A DNA stretch of 64,000 nucleotides from Lepidodermella squamata. Lineage: Eukaryota; Gastrotricha. The notes beneath the pieces are model-generated. The model ran no database searches, had not been told where the DNA came from, and saw only the letters and a list, made by a program, of their open reading frames with translations. The position numbers and the translations under genes are program-made. The DNA is taken from the NCBI GenBank assembly GCA_047495785.1, contig JBLDXI010000029.1, forward strand, positions 310,001 to 374,000, read 5' to 3'. Of the stretch, positions 1 to 10,169 are shown in pieces. The stretch's first letter is position 1; each line of letters opens with the position of its first letter.

Positions 1-2096
1 TAAATGTTTGTCTTTAGTACCTGCAAAAGGCTGTCTCCTAGTCCTGATTTCGCGTCGTTAAGTGATTGGAACATAAGCGGGGAGCCTTCATCACCGTCGC
101 AGGGCACATTCAAATCACGAGTGGCAGATTGGAAGCAGCTGTCAGTCGCTGGTTCGAACCCATCTTTCCAAGAAATCACGCAGTTTTCATCATCGAGCTT
201 CACGCCATGAACAAATCTTGGCAACGTTCTACTTGTCGGGCCGGATCGGCCATTTTTACCCCAGCCGGCTGTAAACTGGAATGAGCTGTGATCGATACTG
301 TTTGAATCTTTGCCATAGATCGAAATGTCGTTTACGTAAGCTGAGGTCATGTCGATTGGTGATTTCAACTTCAGCAGAGCAATGTCTCGTTCTGAGTTAC
401 CGGATCGAATAACGTTGGATATGGCATGCGTCTTTTTGTAGACAGAAGAGACTGCGAAGTCGTGAACACCAGTCACAACTGGAAGCTTGTATGCATCGCT
501 TGAATTCACGCATTTAGCCGAGGTTAGGACCCACAGTTCGTCGATAATCGAAACAGTGCACATGGTTTCATTGCCGAATACGTTGCCAAGGACGCCGAGC
601 CATGGAAACTGACCAGCTCGTGGGATTTGAGCTGATGACGACGTGTGAGCTGGAATCGGTGACAGCGGCAACTTCGGCTGTCCAGGCATCGCGACTTCAT
701 GAGTGTTGCGGCAGGCGCTAATTAGACGCTGGATCTCGGGCCAGGATAGGTCTGAGTAGTAAACCGATAAGCAGGATAGGCTGTCTCCACGGGCTAACGC
801 CCCGCCGACCCAAGCAAAGCCAATTTCTACGCCGGTAATACCGCTCATGTCAACCGCGACAGTTTTGGTTGTCTTTTGGGCGACACCATGCTTGTTGTAG
901 ATGGTGATTTGCTGAGAAAACGCGTTATAACTGAAGCTAACGAAATTCCAGACATAGTCTGTGCTCAGCATTGTAGATGCCACATCGTATCCTCCAGCAG
1001 ATAGGATTACTTTATTACCAGAGTAGTAAATTTGTGGCAGCCTGCGAGATGAGGGAATCGAGTCCGCCGAGAACTGAAATACTCCACCCTTCGAGTCTTT
1101 TTTACCCAGCCTGAGGAAAAACGAGACAGTGAAAGACTTTTTCGTATTTTGGAAAGCAGAATGCGAGAATCGGAACATTCCATTATCAGTGTCTTTTGCT
1201 GATACGATTGCGTTGAGCTCCCCTCCGAATGGACCGTTCGCTGGGACGAAATAACCATTGGTAGGAAAACTAGGGGAAAGGTCGTTCTTGCTCAAATCTT
1301 TAAACTTGTACTTATTGGTTAGGGGCCAGACTGCTATCAGGTTGTCAGTTGAAGGCCACATTGACGGGTACTCGCCCTTGTATTTGCAGGCATCACTCAG
1401 CTGACTGATATCATTCGGGCTAAGAACAGAGCTGTGAACTGTCACGCATGCAATAGCTTCGTTCGATTTCAAAATATGCGAAGCGCCATTTTTATCCTTC
1501 GCATAGCCAACAACGTAGCCTGTCATCGAGGTTGGCTCGATATAGAAGTCTCTGAAGCTCTGCTTCACAAAACCAGCTGAGTCGTAGAGTGTTACTTCAT
1601 TATTTGCATCGTCGTAGGTAACAGCGATGAAATTCCACTGGGATGGTGCAAAGAAATTTTCGGCTTTCTCAACGCGGATCGATGCGAATTTCTCGCTATA
1701 GCCGTAAACTTCAAGCGCGTAGCCTCGTCGTATGAGGCCAAGTCTTCTCGGCATAGTGTTTTCCTCCGAAAATATGCCAGTAGTTTCATAGGTGTAAGCA
1801 TTGTAATACATTGTATAAGTGAAGCTGGTGTAAGTGTTCTTAGTGGCGTTGTAGTAAACCATGGCGCTGCTACTCGATTTGACGCTGTAGCTCGACTGCG
1901 GCTCACCGAAAGGCCCATTGTATCTGGAATTTACCACCGCATTGCCGCTCGAGCTGATCGCCTGCTTGCCCGACAGGTCGTTAACACCATTTTTCGCGTC
2001 CATTACCGCGAAGAGCTCAAGACTCTCCGGGCGGACCCACGTTGCAGTAGTTGAACCACTGAGACCAATCAGCGAAAGTAGAAAGATTGAATACAT
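1..2096 (-). CDS. secreted serine-protease homologue with two LamG-like domains, partial
   Basis: One open exon runs from the ATG at 2096 leftwards out of the window (at least 698 residues, C-terminus missing). It opens with a signal peptide (MYSIFLLSLIGLSGS). Two repeated concanavalin/LamG-like beta-sandwich units follow, each ending in a conserved block (CVTVHSSVLSPNDI and CLSVYYSDLSWPEI), then a chymotrypsin-fold domain beginning near AGQFPWLGVLGN. In that domain the His57 block reads LTSAKC instead of LTAAHC (codon AAA near 510), the Asp102 block ERDIALLKL keeps Asp, and the Ser195 block reads CDGDEGSPL instead of GDSGGPL (codon GAA near 90). Two of three triad residues are therefore replaced, so proteolysis is unlikely. 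Known serine-protease homologues act as cofactors or binding proteins; a sugar- or surface-binding role is inferred from the LamG units. It is transcribed away from the ankyrin gene at 4918. The start is supported by the signal peptide and an upstream TATA box. Confidence 0.85.
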   Translation of the reverse strand, partial: MYSIFLLSLIGLSGSTTATWVRPESLELFAVMDAKNGVNDLSGKQAISSSGNAVVNSRYNGPFGEPQSSYSVKSSSSAMVYYNATKNTYTSFTYTMYYNAYTYETTGIFSEENTMPRRLGLIRRGYALEVYGYSEKFASIRVEKAENFFAPSQWNFIAVTYDDANNEVTLYDSAGFVKQSFRDFYIEPTSMTGYVVGYAKDKNGASHILKSNEAIACVTVHSSVLSPNDISQLSDACKYKGEYPSMWPSTDNLIAVWPLTNKYKFKDLSKNDLSPSFPTNGYFVPANGPFGGELNAIVSAKDTDNGMFRFSHSAFQNTKKSFTVSFFLRLGKKDSKGGVFQFSADSIPSSRRLPQIYYSGNKVILSAGGYDVASTMLSTDYVWNFVSFSYNAFSQQITIYNKHGVAQKTTKTVAVDMSGITGVEIGFAWVGGALARGDSLSCLSVYYSDLSWPEIQRLISACRNTHEVAMPGQPKLPLSPIPAHTSSSAQIPRAGQFPWLGVLGNVFGNETMCTVSIIDELWVLTSAKCVNSSDAYKLPVVTGVHDFAVSSVYKKTHAISNVIRSGNSERDIALLKLKSPIDMTSAYVNDISIYGKDSNSIDHSSFQFTAGWGKNGRSGPTSRTLPRFVHGVKLDDENCVISWKDGFEPATDSCFQSATRDLNVPCDGDEGSPLMFQSLNDAKSGLGDSLLQVLKTNI

Positions 2097-2133
2097 TTTG
2101 GAAAATGCTGCTACTCAACGGTTTCAATTTAAG

Positions 2134-2195
2134 CTTTTATACCCAGATCAGCCCTTATCAGGCGCACATACCAGGTTGAAAATAGCTTATCAAAT
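2134..2195 (-). promoter_or_regulatory. TATA box and GATA motifs of the LamG/protease homologue
   Basis: On the minus strand TATAAAAG lies at 2141-2134, about 38 bases before the ATG at 2096. Two TGATAA motifs follow upstream (near 2160 and 2191). TGATAA is the binding site of GATA factors that drive intestinal genes in Caenorhabditis; tissue here is an inference. Confidence 0.5.
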
Positions 2196-2394
2196 GCAGA
2201 CAAAATGACTGATTACAGGCCTATGTATGTCAGAGGACAAGAGGAGTGTCACACCATAGCCTGAGGAATAAAAAAACGCAGACCACCTACTGCATTTTTT
2301 CTCCGGTAAACATGGGCGTATACCACATCGTATGATGGATGTCAGGGCTTGCCAAGATTCGAAATTGTTATAGGGTTAAAATTGCCGTGGCTAT

Positions 2395-2913
2395 GCTTAA
2401 GCCAGCGTTGGAAACAGGTCCGGTCGACCGACGCCGTTCCCGGTCCGTTCCCGTTCCAGGTCCGGTATGGGTCTCAAAAAACGCCACCGGTAGACCGGGA
2501 AAAGTTTAATTTTCAACTTGGCTGGCTGGGCGTGGGAAAAATCCTTGGAAAAACTAGATTTTCCAGTTTTGCTCATTATTCTGACTGTGAGCATTAGTGC
2601 GGCAGTGCAATGTTTTGCACTCTTATTGGATGGTTGGGCTGGTAGGGGGTTTCCTGACTATTAAACTGACCCCGATCGAAAGGCACTGTAAGTCTTAGAA
2701 GGCTCCCTAGCATAGATTGATCTGATTTTTTAGGTGACTTAAGAATTTTTATGCGTTTGGTATCTTGTTTTCGCTAGTTTCATGCGATTTGAAAAATGCA
2801 GTTCTGAAACCGGTAGAACGGGCCGTTCCCGGCCCGGTCATGTTTGACTTCAACCGTTCGCAGGTCCGGTACCGGTCTGCAAAACCTTACCTGTTTCCAA
2901 CACTGGCTTAAGC
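2395..2913. mobile_element. MITE-like element with about 25-bp terminal inverted repeats
   Basis: The left end (2395-2419) begins GCTTAAGCCAGCGTTGGAAA and the right end (2889-2913) is its inverse with one mismatch over 25 bases. The 519-bp interior has inner inverted GGTCCGGT/ACCGGTCC tracts and no credible coding capacity, so it looks like a non-autonomous DNA element. No target-site duplication was obvious, and the superfamily is not assigned. Confidence 0.7.
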
Positions 2914-3550
2914 GACCAGGTGTGCGAATCCATGAAATGTAATACATACACTAATTGTAGCAGATTGATATTTTCATTTTTCGTGTTCTCGTTTTTAATT
3001 GCTTTTATTCAATAAATGAGAGGATAAATGCAAAGCAAGATAGATTGATTAAGCAGGATTCGATTGAGTTAGGTGTCTTCGATTGAGTATCTCGAACAAA
3101 GTCTAAGTTGTCTGCTCAAACTTTGGCATTAAATTATTATTATTATCAAAATCCTGAGGATGAACAGTGGCATGCGCTATTCAAAGCCGATGTTCAGCTA
3201 ATGTTAATTCTGAAAGCGATAAACTAATTGAAGGAATAAGAGCACTTCCATGAGCGCGATTTGCCTCCATACCGGTGCCGTCATTCAAAAATTATTTTTA
3301 CAAAATTTGTGTCATTCGGGACAATGGTCACCTTCCTTAAAAGTCATTCTAGAACGCTGATAACTGTTCCAGACAGTAACTTTTTGAGCCGCACATTTTG
3401 GTGAATTTTCCAGATTTTATTTCAAGTCTAACTCGTCGAAAACTGGGCTTAAGTGACATGAAAAAATGTAAATTGCCTAATTTTTAGTTGAAAATGTGAT
3501 TCTCGGAATCAGCGATTTTTTTAACCCTAGAAATGAGTTGATAAACCCTT
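2914..3550. other. intergenic, nothing recognised
   Basis: AT-rich sequence between two inverted-repeat elements. No open frame longer than noise and no splice-linked coding signal was seen. Confidence 0.5.
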
Positions 3551-4472
3551 CACTCTCAAAAAAGTCCCGTACCCCACTTTTCGGTCCCATTCTAAACGCA
3601 AATGTCACTTTATATTTTCATAATTGTCCTTTAATGGGTAAAGGAACGTGTACATTTTGAAATCTTGCCACTTGTCCCTTTATCGGCTTTAATTGTCCCT
3701 TAGTAGGCTAAAGGGACAGTTTCAATGCAAAACAAAACCCGAATCAGAGAGAAATTTTGCCAATTGACAAAGGGACATTTTCAGTGCACAAAAACTAACA
3801 TATTTTTTAGGTAAAACTAAAAATGTCACTTTGTCATAAAGGCTGATAAATTTTGTGCATATGCAAATAAATTGGCTGGAATACACGCTGATTACTGAGG
3901 AGTGGGGTCAAAGAATAATTTTCAGTGAAATTCCATCTCGCGTCGATCTTCAACTTGAACCTTGGACTTCATCATGACCCATGACCACCTTTATCTACTT
4001 TTGCCCTTACCACTTCCCTGACACCTCACTTGACGCCCTTCGTAATAGATAATAGATTGTATTAGATTCTGAGCGTTGAAGTTGAGAGGATCTTCTGAAC
4101 TCAAAAGATCGATAGGTCAACAATATGAATAAAAATAATGAATGAACCCACGGATGGACTACAAACGTCACTCATAATCATCGAAATAATGGGACCTTTG
4201 CGTTTTATCAATCAATATTACGATGAAACGAAGATAAATTTAACATTATAGTTGTCTTTGTTCTCCTCCATTGCGTAGAGGAGAATGGGTACGCGGGAAG
4301 AACTTTGTCACGTTCTAAGTAAGGGACAATTACACGATGACAAAGGGACATTTTAGAAGCTTTTATCCTGCTCGCGGCTATTTTGTCCCTTTATCCCAAA
4401 AGAAAGTGACAAAGTTCTTCCCGCGTCTTTATTCTTTTTGTATAGGGCTATAACGGGACTTTTATGAGAGTG
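3551..4472. mobile_element. MITE-like element (about 920 bp) with nested hairpin
   Basis: Termini are inverted copies with one mismatch in 20: 3551-3570 starts CACTCTCAAAAAAGTCCCGT and 4453-4472 is the inverse. Inside, AAGGGACA/TGTCCCTT blocks recur in both orientations. A perfect 21-bp inverted repeat (4291-4311 and 4406-4426, core GGGAAGAACTTTGTCAC) encloses a 94-base loop. No transposase frame is present, so the copy is non-autonomous. The 4473-4917 stretch beyond it holds nothing recognised. Confidence 0.65.
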
Positions 4473-4917
4473 TTCGATTCAAATTTTTTTATTTTTCGCT
4501 AATTGCCGGTTACGGTTAGCTAATTGAGAGAAAAATGGGTAACCAGTGGGCAGAGCGTCATTGATTTCCTACTGGGTTGTGTTTTTAATGCGAAATCGCT
4601 ATTTTTAAGGGGGCAAACATTGTGTTAAAAATTTCTCAGTTTTTCGAATTTGTGGACCCGCATGTCCGCTTAATATAACGGATGCGCTAAATTCTTATTA
4701 CGCACATTGTTATCGCATACCGTTTTCCGCATCAGGCAATCGTTAAGCTCACACTCCCCTCACTGACCCTAATTATGCCACATATGTTTCAACGTTTTTT
4801 GCATGATTGTGGATAAGAGTGCCGTGTTATAGCGGAGAAGATATTTCATGAAGTTACGAGACATGCAACGACAAAATAACATGTTGTTCATTTCAGTGAC
4901 TTATTTTTTTCAGAAAA

Positions 4918-5695
4918 ATGTTCGTATTATTAACTGTTCTACTACATTTCAGCCACGTCTCATCGACGCCGACGCACTCGGGTGAGGGTGACATTAAAAA
5001 TAGCACACAATGTCTCAGAATGATTTTCGTGTTACACAGGTGGCGATGTTGTCAAAAATGAAGACTATTACAAGTCTTTCGAGGACTTGATGACTGCAAT
5101 CGGCAATTACGATCTCGGAGGGGTGCGCGAAATAATCGGGCCTGCGACTTCAACCAGTCCGTTTTCCCTTGCTCTTATCAACGAAGTCGAGAGCAACGCT
5201 GCAGGCGACACTCCGCTCAAAAAAGCCGTCAAGCAAGGCGATGTTGAAATGGTCGAGTTTTTACTGGCGAAAGGTGCCGAAGTCGATGCAGCGGATGTTT
5301 GGGGCACGACGGCTATCGAAATCGCTGCCAGTCTAAATCAACTGCCGATTGCTGAAGCGTTGTTGAAAGCCGGTGCTGACGTGAATTCGGTTGATATATT
5401 CGGATTTACGCCGCTGATGATAGCGGCTGGGCGCGGGTTCTCTGTCATGCATCAATTTCTGCTGGACCACGGCGCTGATGCTACGTTGCCGATGCCGGGT
5501 GAAGATGCTTGGTTGGCAATGGAACTGGCCCAAGGTTCGACCAACAGCGATGAAATAGCTCGCGTTTTAACTGATTTCATGGAGGGTGTCCTGAATGGCG
5601 ATCACGCGGATAGCGAACAGAGAAATGCGACCACAACTATGGAAAATGATGATGAGTACAGGAGCAGAGAGCAAAACGACTTGCGCAAAAAATAA
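4918..5695 (+). CDS. secreted ankyrin-repeat protein
   Basis: Exons 4918-4981 and 5040-5695 join in frame across a 58-bp GT-AG intron to give 239 residues. Exon 1 encodes a short hydrophobic leader (MFVLLTVLLHFSHVSS), so secretion or luminal location is predicted. The mature part has about three ankyrin repeats (GDTPLKKAVKQGDVEMVEFL, then WGTTAIEIAASLNQLPIAEA, then FGFTPLMIAAGRGFSVMHQF) and an acidic, polar tail of about 50 residues. Ankyrin repeats usually bind proteins inside cells, so the leader is unusual; a transmembrane anchor is not seen. The start follows a strong acceptor (tttttttcag, then four bases, then ATG), which fits a trans-splice site. Partner unknown. Confidence 0.8.
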
Positions 5696-6163
5696 AATTA
5701 TCTAGTCCCGCCTGTTGTATAAATTGTGTAGGCGAGTTCATGTCATATTTCATAGTGCGAAGTAGGACCGCGGAACTGGTAAGGATGACAAAAATCGAAA
5801 TAAGTGTCCCCCTTTGGTCTTTGACTGAGCTCCGTAGCGATGGAACTGGTAGGGATGATCCCTACCTCACTAGCGGTTCTTCGCTCTCTGTCATATTTTG
5901 CTCGGTGTGTATCTCTGCTACGCTTTAGCAACCGTGTTCTGCAAATAAAAACCCTCCAGGTCACGAACTCACGAACTCAGGAAGTTATACCGCTGGCTTT
6001 TCATCTAGAATTTATTACTACTTTGCTACCCTTCAGCCTTAAAAGTAAATAAAATTCGCGATGAGGTGATGATCTCACTGCAGGAAATTGCGCGCAGTTT
6101 TCACCAAGTTCGCATCAAATTCAGAATGCAAAAACGAAGCGTAACTTCCATAACCAATCCATA
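5696..6163. other. intergenic, nothing recognised
   Basis: Spacer between two plus-strand genes. Small frames exist but show no domain, signal peptide or splice continuity. Confidence 0.45.
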
Positions 6164-6994
6164 ATGCCGGGCATCTTAGCGGTAGTTGCGTGTGCATTTA
6201 CGTGTGCTTTTGGTTGTTTCACGGTTGCTTTGTCATCGAGCCCTTTAGCTTTTTGGCCACTTCGCGCTGCTAATCAGCTGCTCGACCTCAGCGGGAATGA
6301 TTTGAAAGGTGCTAGTAAAACGCCGCTATCATTCCCAGCCAACTCACCATTAGACGGATACACTTCACTTCGAATCGGCCCTTCTGACGATGAGCACGCA
6401 ACTTTCAGCGACTCCAAGCTCGATCTAGGTTCAGGCTCAACATCTTGGACCTATGCGCTGTATTTCAAATTTGACGGCCGGGTTGGGATACCGATATTTG
6501 AATATGACCCGAGCGCAGGGGCTGACCTCGGTTTCCACTTGTGGGCAAATTTTGGATTAGGAGTTGACACTACAAACTACTTGTTCGCTAATTTGAACTT
6601 GCAAAATACCAACGACAACTCTCTGCACGGCCCATGCTCCTTTAACAACGGGTGGCAATTTGTTGCTGTCACATTTCAAGCAGCAAGCTACAACTACAGC
6701 TTATTTTGCGGTGACAAATTTGTGGCAAGCCGAATGTTGAGTATGAACGTTGACACAGCTTCTGGAGTTTTGAAGGTAGGCAAGCGGTCCAAAAAGGCAA
6801 TTGATACTACGTCGCTTGCCTGTTGGTTTTCGATATGGACATCCGCACTGAACGTCGAAGAACTTATGCGCTTGAAACAACGCGGAACCGATAAATACTT
6901 TCTTGATAGGCCGGATTTAGTAACCGGCGCAACTATGCCCAGCGTGTTCGATTCATACTACCTGGATATTCTCGGATCAAGAAAGCATTTATGA
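6164..6994 (+). CDS. secreted LamG/concanavalin-like single-domain protein
   Basis: A single exon of 276 residues starts with a signal peptide (MPGILAVVACAFTCAFGCF). It continues as one LamG-like beta sandwich: AFWPLRAANQLLDLSGNDL, a central WTYALYFKFDG strand, NNGWQFVAVTFQ and ACWFSIWTSALNVEEL. The same landmarks (WPL...DLSGND, FVAVT, SxLxxEE) occur in both LamG units of the protease homologue at 1-2096, so this gene is probably a relative of that module without the protease part. A glycan- or matrix-binding role outside the cell is expected from the fold. No intron is needed. Ligand unknown. Confidence 0.75.
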   Translation: MPGILAVVACAFTCAFGCFTVALSSSPLAFWPLRAANQLLDLSGNDLKGASKTPLSFPANSPLDGYTSLRIGPSDDEHATFSDSKLDLGSGSTSWTYALYFKFDGRVGIPIFEYDPSAGADLGFHLWANFGLGVDTTNYLFANLNLQNTNDNSLHGPCSFNNGWQFVAVTFQAASYNYSLFCGDKFVASRMLSMNVDTASGVLKVGKRSKKAIDTTSLACWFSIWTSALNVEELMRLKQRGTDKYFLDRPDLVTGATMPSVFDSYYLDILGSRKHL

Positions 6995-7296
6995 AATTCT
7001 ATGGAAATTTTTTTCAAAGTAAACAAAAAACTTGCGAATTAAGCTATGGATTTTTCGCGCTTGCATGGCAAGCATACTCGAGATGATTGCGCATCTCGCA
7101 GATTCAAGCTAAACCTTTGAAAAGCCTGGATACTTTGCCTTCTGTCTTTTCAACTTTTATCGCTAATGAAATAGAGGGAGCCACGATACCACAAATTACA
7201 CTTTTCGTGCCGGAAATTTCCCTAAACAACGAGTAACATTATGTACTTCTAACTTACAACTTCAATCCTCTCAATCCTCCAGCTTTCGATCTTCTC
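6995..7296. other. intergenic spacer
   Basis: AT-rich spacer of about 300 bases before the lectin-channel gene; probable 3' end of the LamG gene and promoter of the next. No motif stands out. Confidence 0.4.
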
Positions 7297-9520
7297 ATGA
7301 ATTATCTTTTCATTCCTTTTTTTATTCGTAATCTGTTTCTCATTGGCCACTTTTCAATCCTCAGGAAAAGCTCTGTGGCAACCCAGTTGCGGTTTTGTGT
7401 CGCCTATGACCACCCCCAACCAGCAGAAAATCGACGTTCTCTACTCCACACAAATGACGGCTACCCAGACAACGAAAGAAGCTCACTTTGAGATCTGGAT
7501 CAAAACAAATGCCCTCCAGGATGAAAACGATGGCTATGCTATTTATTTCGTCAAAGAAAGTAGTATTGCTGTTTCCAAAGGTAAGTGATAGTGTTGAGAT
7601 ATATGTGTCCTGAAGTTCAAACAATTCCCAGAGGAATGTCGTTTGTACAAAAACTATGGATTGAAAAGCGAGGAAGGCGTTCTGCAACCCGGATTTAGAA
7701 TTCGCTACTACAGATCACTGATCCAAGTGCATCTTTTCGACAGTTTCGACAACCCCGCAATATGGCAGGACGAGAACAATCTTGGACTTCACGCAGTCAA
7801 CGCATCATCCAAGTTAGGCTTAATCGGGACATGCCCATATAAGCCGAAGAAAAATGACGACCTGACGTACACAATTACTGCAATGAATGGCAAACTTCAG
7901 GTTTCTCTGATCGAAAACCGTCGAGATTCTACGATCAAAAATTGCGCTACTACTGTTGATGATACGAAGTTCTCCGGTTTCCTGGAGAGCGGTGAATACA
8001 CGTTGGCAGTTGCGGTTGGGAACGACCTTGCAGAAATGGCAAGTGGCGCTGAAGTTGTAAGCATAACCCACGGATTGATAATAAATCCCACAGTTAGTTC
8101 AACGGCATCAACCCAGACGTCAAAAGTAGAGCTTTCTTCTACCAGTAGTAGCTCGGATACTTCAACCGTCAAAGTTACGATCACTTATCCCACTCTTTCG
8201 CCCGAAATCACTGTCAAGCTTGCGACTTCAGTCCGAATCCCCGTTCCTACTTCACCCGTTATTGAGGATAAGCCCACTACCCAAGCCTCAATTACTATGC
8301 CTTCATCCAAGAGCAATGTGCAAACCACTACTTCGCCACAAATCGATGTCGACATTACTAGCAGCACCCAAGAAGCTTCGACAACTTCTAACGCGGAAAT
8401 ATCCGTCATGAATATTGAGGATATGTATTTGAAACTTGAGGCTCAGGCTGAGAATCAAGTTTTTCCGAATCCACCTAAGCCAACGCCGAGTTCAAATTTG
8501 ACAACGGATGAGTTGATCCGATGGTGTTCGAACCTCTCCCCACTTAATCGAAGCCCGTCGCCAGTTAACTTACCACTGCGAGTGACCTTCACCTTGGACC
8601 GCCTCGCTAAAGTCGAAGAGACGGAAAAGACTTTCTCAGTCACTGGGCAGCTTTATACTAGATGGATGGTTGTTAGATGTCGCTTTAATGGCTCTTTCAC
8701 TTCCGATCGGTTGAAAGTCACGGATCTCAACTCGATTTGGCACCCGGAAATTGAATTCGAAAACGCAGCCGCAGATTTGGGAATGTCTTCGGGTAACATT
8801 GGTAATTACATGGAGTTGTATCTAAACCGAACACAAGATAATGCTACTTTTTGGCCGATCTACTTCTATTGGAGACAATACGGATTGTTCGAGGCTAGTT
8901 GCGAATTTGACCTCTCGAAATTCCCGTTCGATTCACATATTTGCGATATAACTTATCGCGTTCAGCAGCCTGTTAATCTCGTATCGATAACGAGAGCAAA
9001 TCTTTCTGTCATGAGCGGCGATTCGATAAGCACTCTCGAAGAATGGCGCGTTTATCCAATGGGTTTCAGGATAGAAACTACGAAAAACAAGCTGAGGAAT
9101 GATTTGCAATCGAGCCGCGTGGTTTTTTCAATCGAGCTGCGGCGAAAACCCGACTATTTCTTGTTCAATCTCCTCGGCCCGTGTTTCGTATTGACACTTC
9201 TTGCATTCAGCACGATTTTACTGTCGCCAGATATCACCGATCGAGCTTGTTTCAATGTTTACCTACTGCTTGCTTACACAGCATCGATCGGGCCGTTGAC
9301 GTCGAAAATTCCGCGATCTAATCAACGAATTTTTATCTCGGATCTAATATATCTGCTCCAGGGTGTCAGTCTTCTGTTGACAACCGAAAGTTTATTTGTT
9401 CTATGGCTCGGCCAGCAGAAATCTCGCTTGAAAACGTGTCGGATCATCGATTTCATCGTTTATAGTGTTTTGCTTGCTGCTCTTGTTCTGATATTTTCTT
9501 TTACTTCCTGGAAAGTTTGA
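7297..9520 (+). CDS. L-type lectin domain fused to a Cys-loop ligand-gated ion channel
   Basis: Exons 7365-7580 and 7632-9520 join in phase; a 5' piece 7297-7327 with a 37-bp intron would complete a 711-residue frame. The first 200 residues resemble ERGIC-53/VIP36 L-type lectins: FEIWIKTNALQDENDGYAIY, VHLFDSFDN (family FDSFDND) and two Cys near GTCPY and KNC. A Ser/Thr-rich linker of about 80 residues follows, then a pentameric channel: ligand-binding domain, Cys loop C-x13-C (CEFDLSKFPFDSHIC), M1 FLFNLLGPCFVLTLLAFS, M2 with PLTSKIP, M3, a short loop and M4 ending at SWKV. The 5' end is uncertain: a hydrophobic leader lies in the lectin frame from 7301, and one T fewer in the 7-T run near 7317-7323 would join it to the ATG. 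Lectin-gated or glycan-anchored channel function is inference. Confidence 0.8.
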
Positions 9521-10169
9521 GTCTGTGTCGGAAGCTTAGATCTTGATCGAACCGTAATTTGAAACACTGAACTTGAATGTGTATCAGAATCTAAAGAAGA
9601 AATATGTTAAGCTTCAAAATCTGAGGCGATGCGGTTTGCTGATGCAGCTTTTAATCTCCATTTATCAGCCTTGTGATGATAACGCGAATTTGTTTCTGAT
9701 TCAAATAATTGCTATACACTTATCAGTAAGTAAAGTATCCGTAATATGTCGCGTTACTTTAAAAGTTACATAATTCGTTCACAAAATACAAGCAAAAATT
9801 TGCCTAACCTATCATATTAGACTGGAGCTTACATGGGCCCCTCACTATTTACGGTTTTACACTACATTTAACAACCGAGATTCTCTTCTACTTAGCAGCC
9901 CAAATCCTAAATCTTCTCTTTTTCATGATAGATTTGATGAACCTATTAGCTCCGAATGCGTGACTGCATCATACGATTCATTTGCCATCATTTATCAGAG
10001 AGGAAGATGGCAAACAAAACCGAGAAATGTAGCAACCTGAGCATGATCCTGCTTCCTAATTTATTCGTGCAAGCCTGGGTTGGCCTCAGTTACCACAAAA
10101 ACTCATATAACAAAATGTTAACAAATAATCATTTTTTCAAATGGGATAAGCAAGACATCACGTCGTGTC
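9521..10169. other. convergent intergenic region
   Basis: 3' flanks of the channel (+) and of the ankyrin/SOCS gene (-). Low-complexity AT sequence; nothing coding recognised. Confidence 0.4.

Noticed and set aside
130-165. GGTTCGAACC resembling a tRNA T-arm
   Set aside because: No acceptor, D or anticodon arm around it; it lies in the protease-homologue coding frame (DGFEPATDSC).
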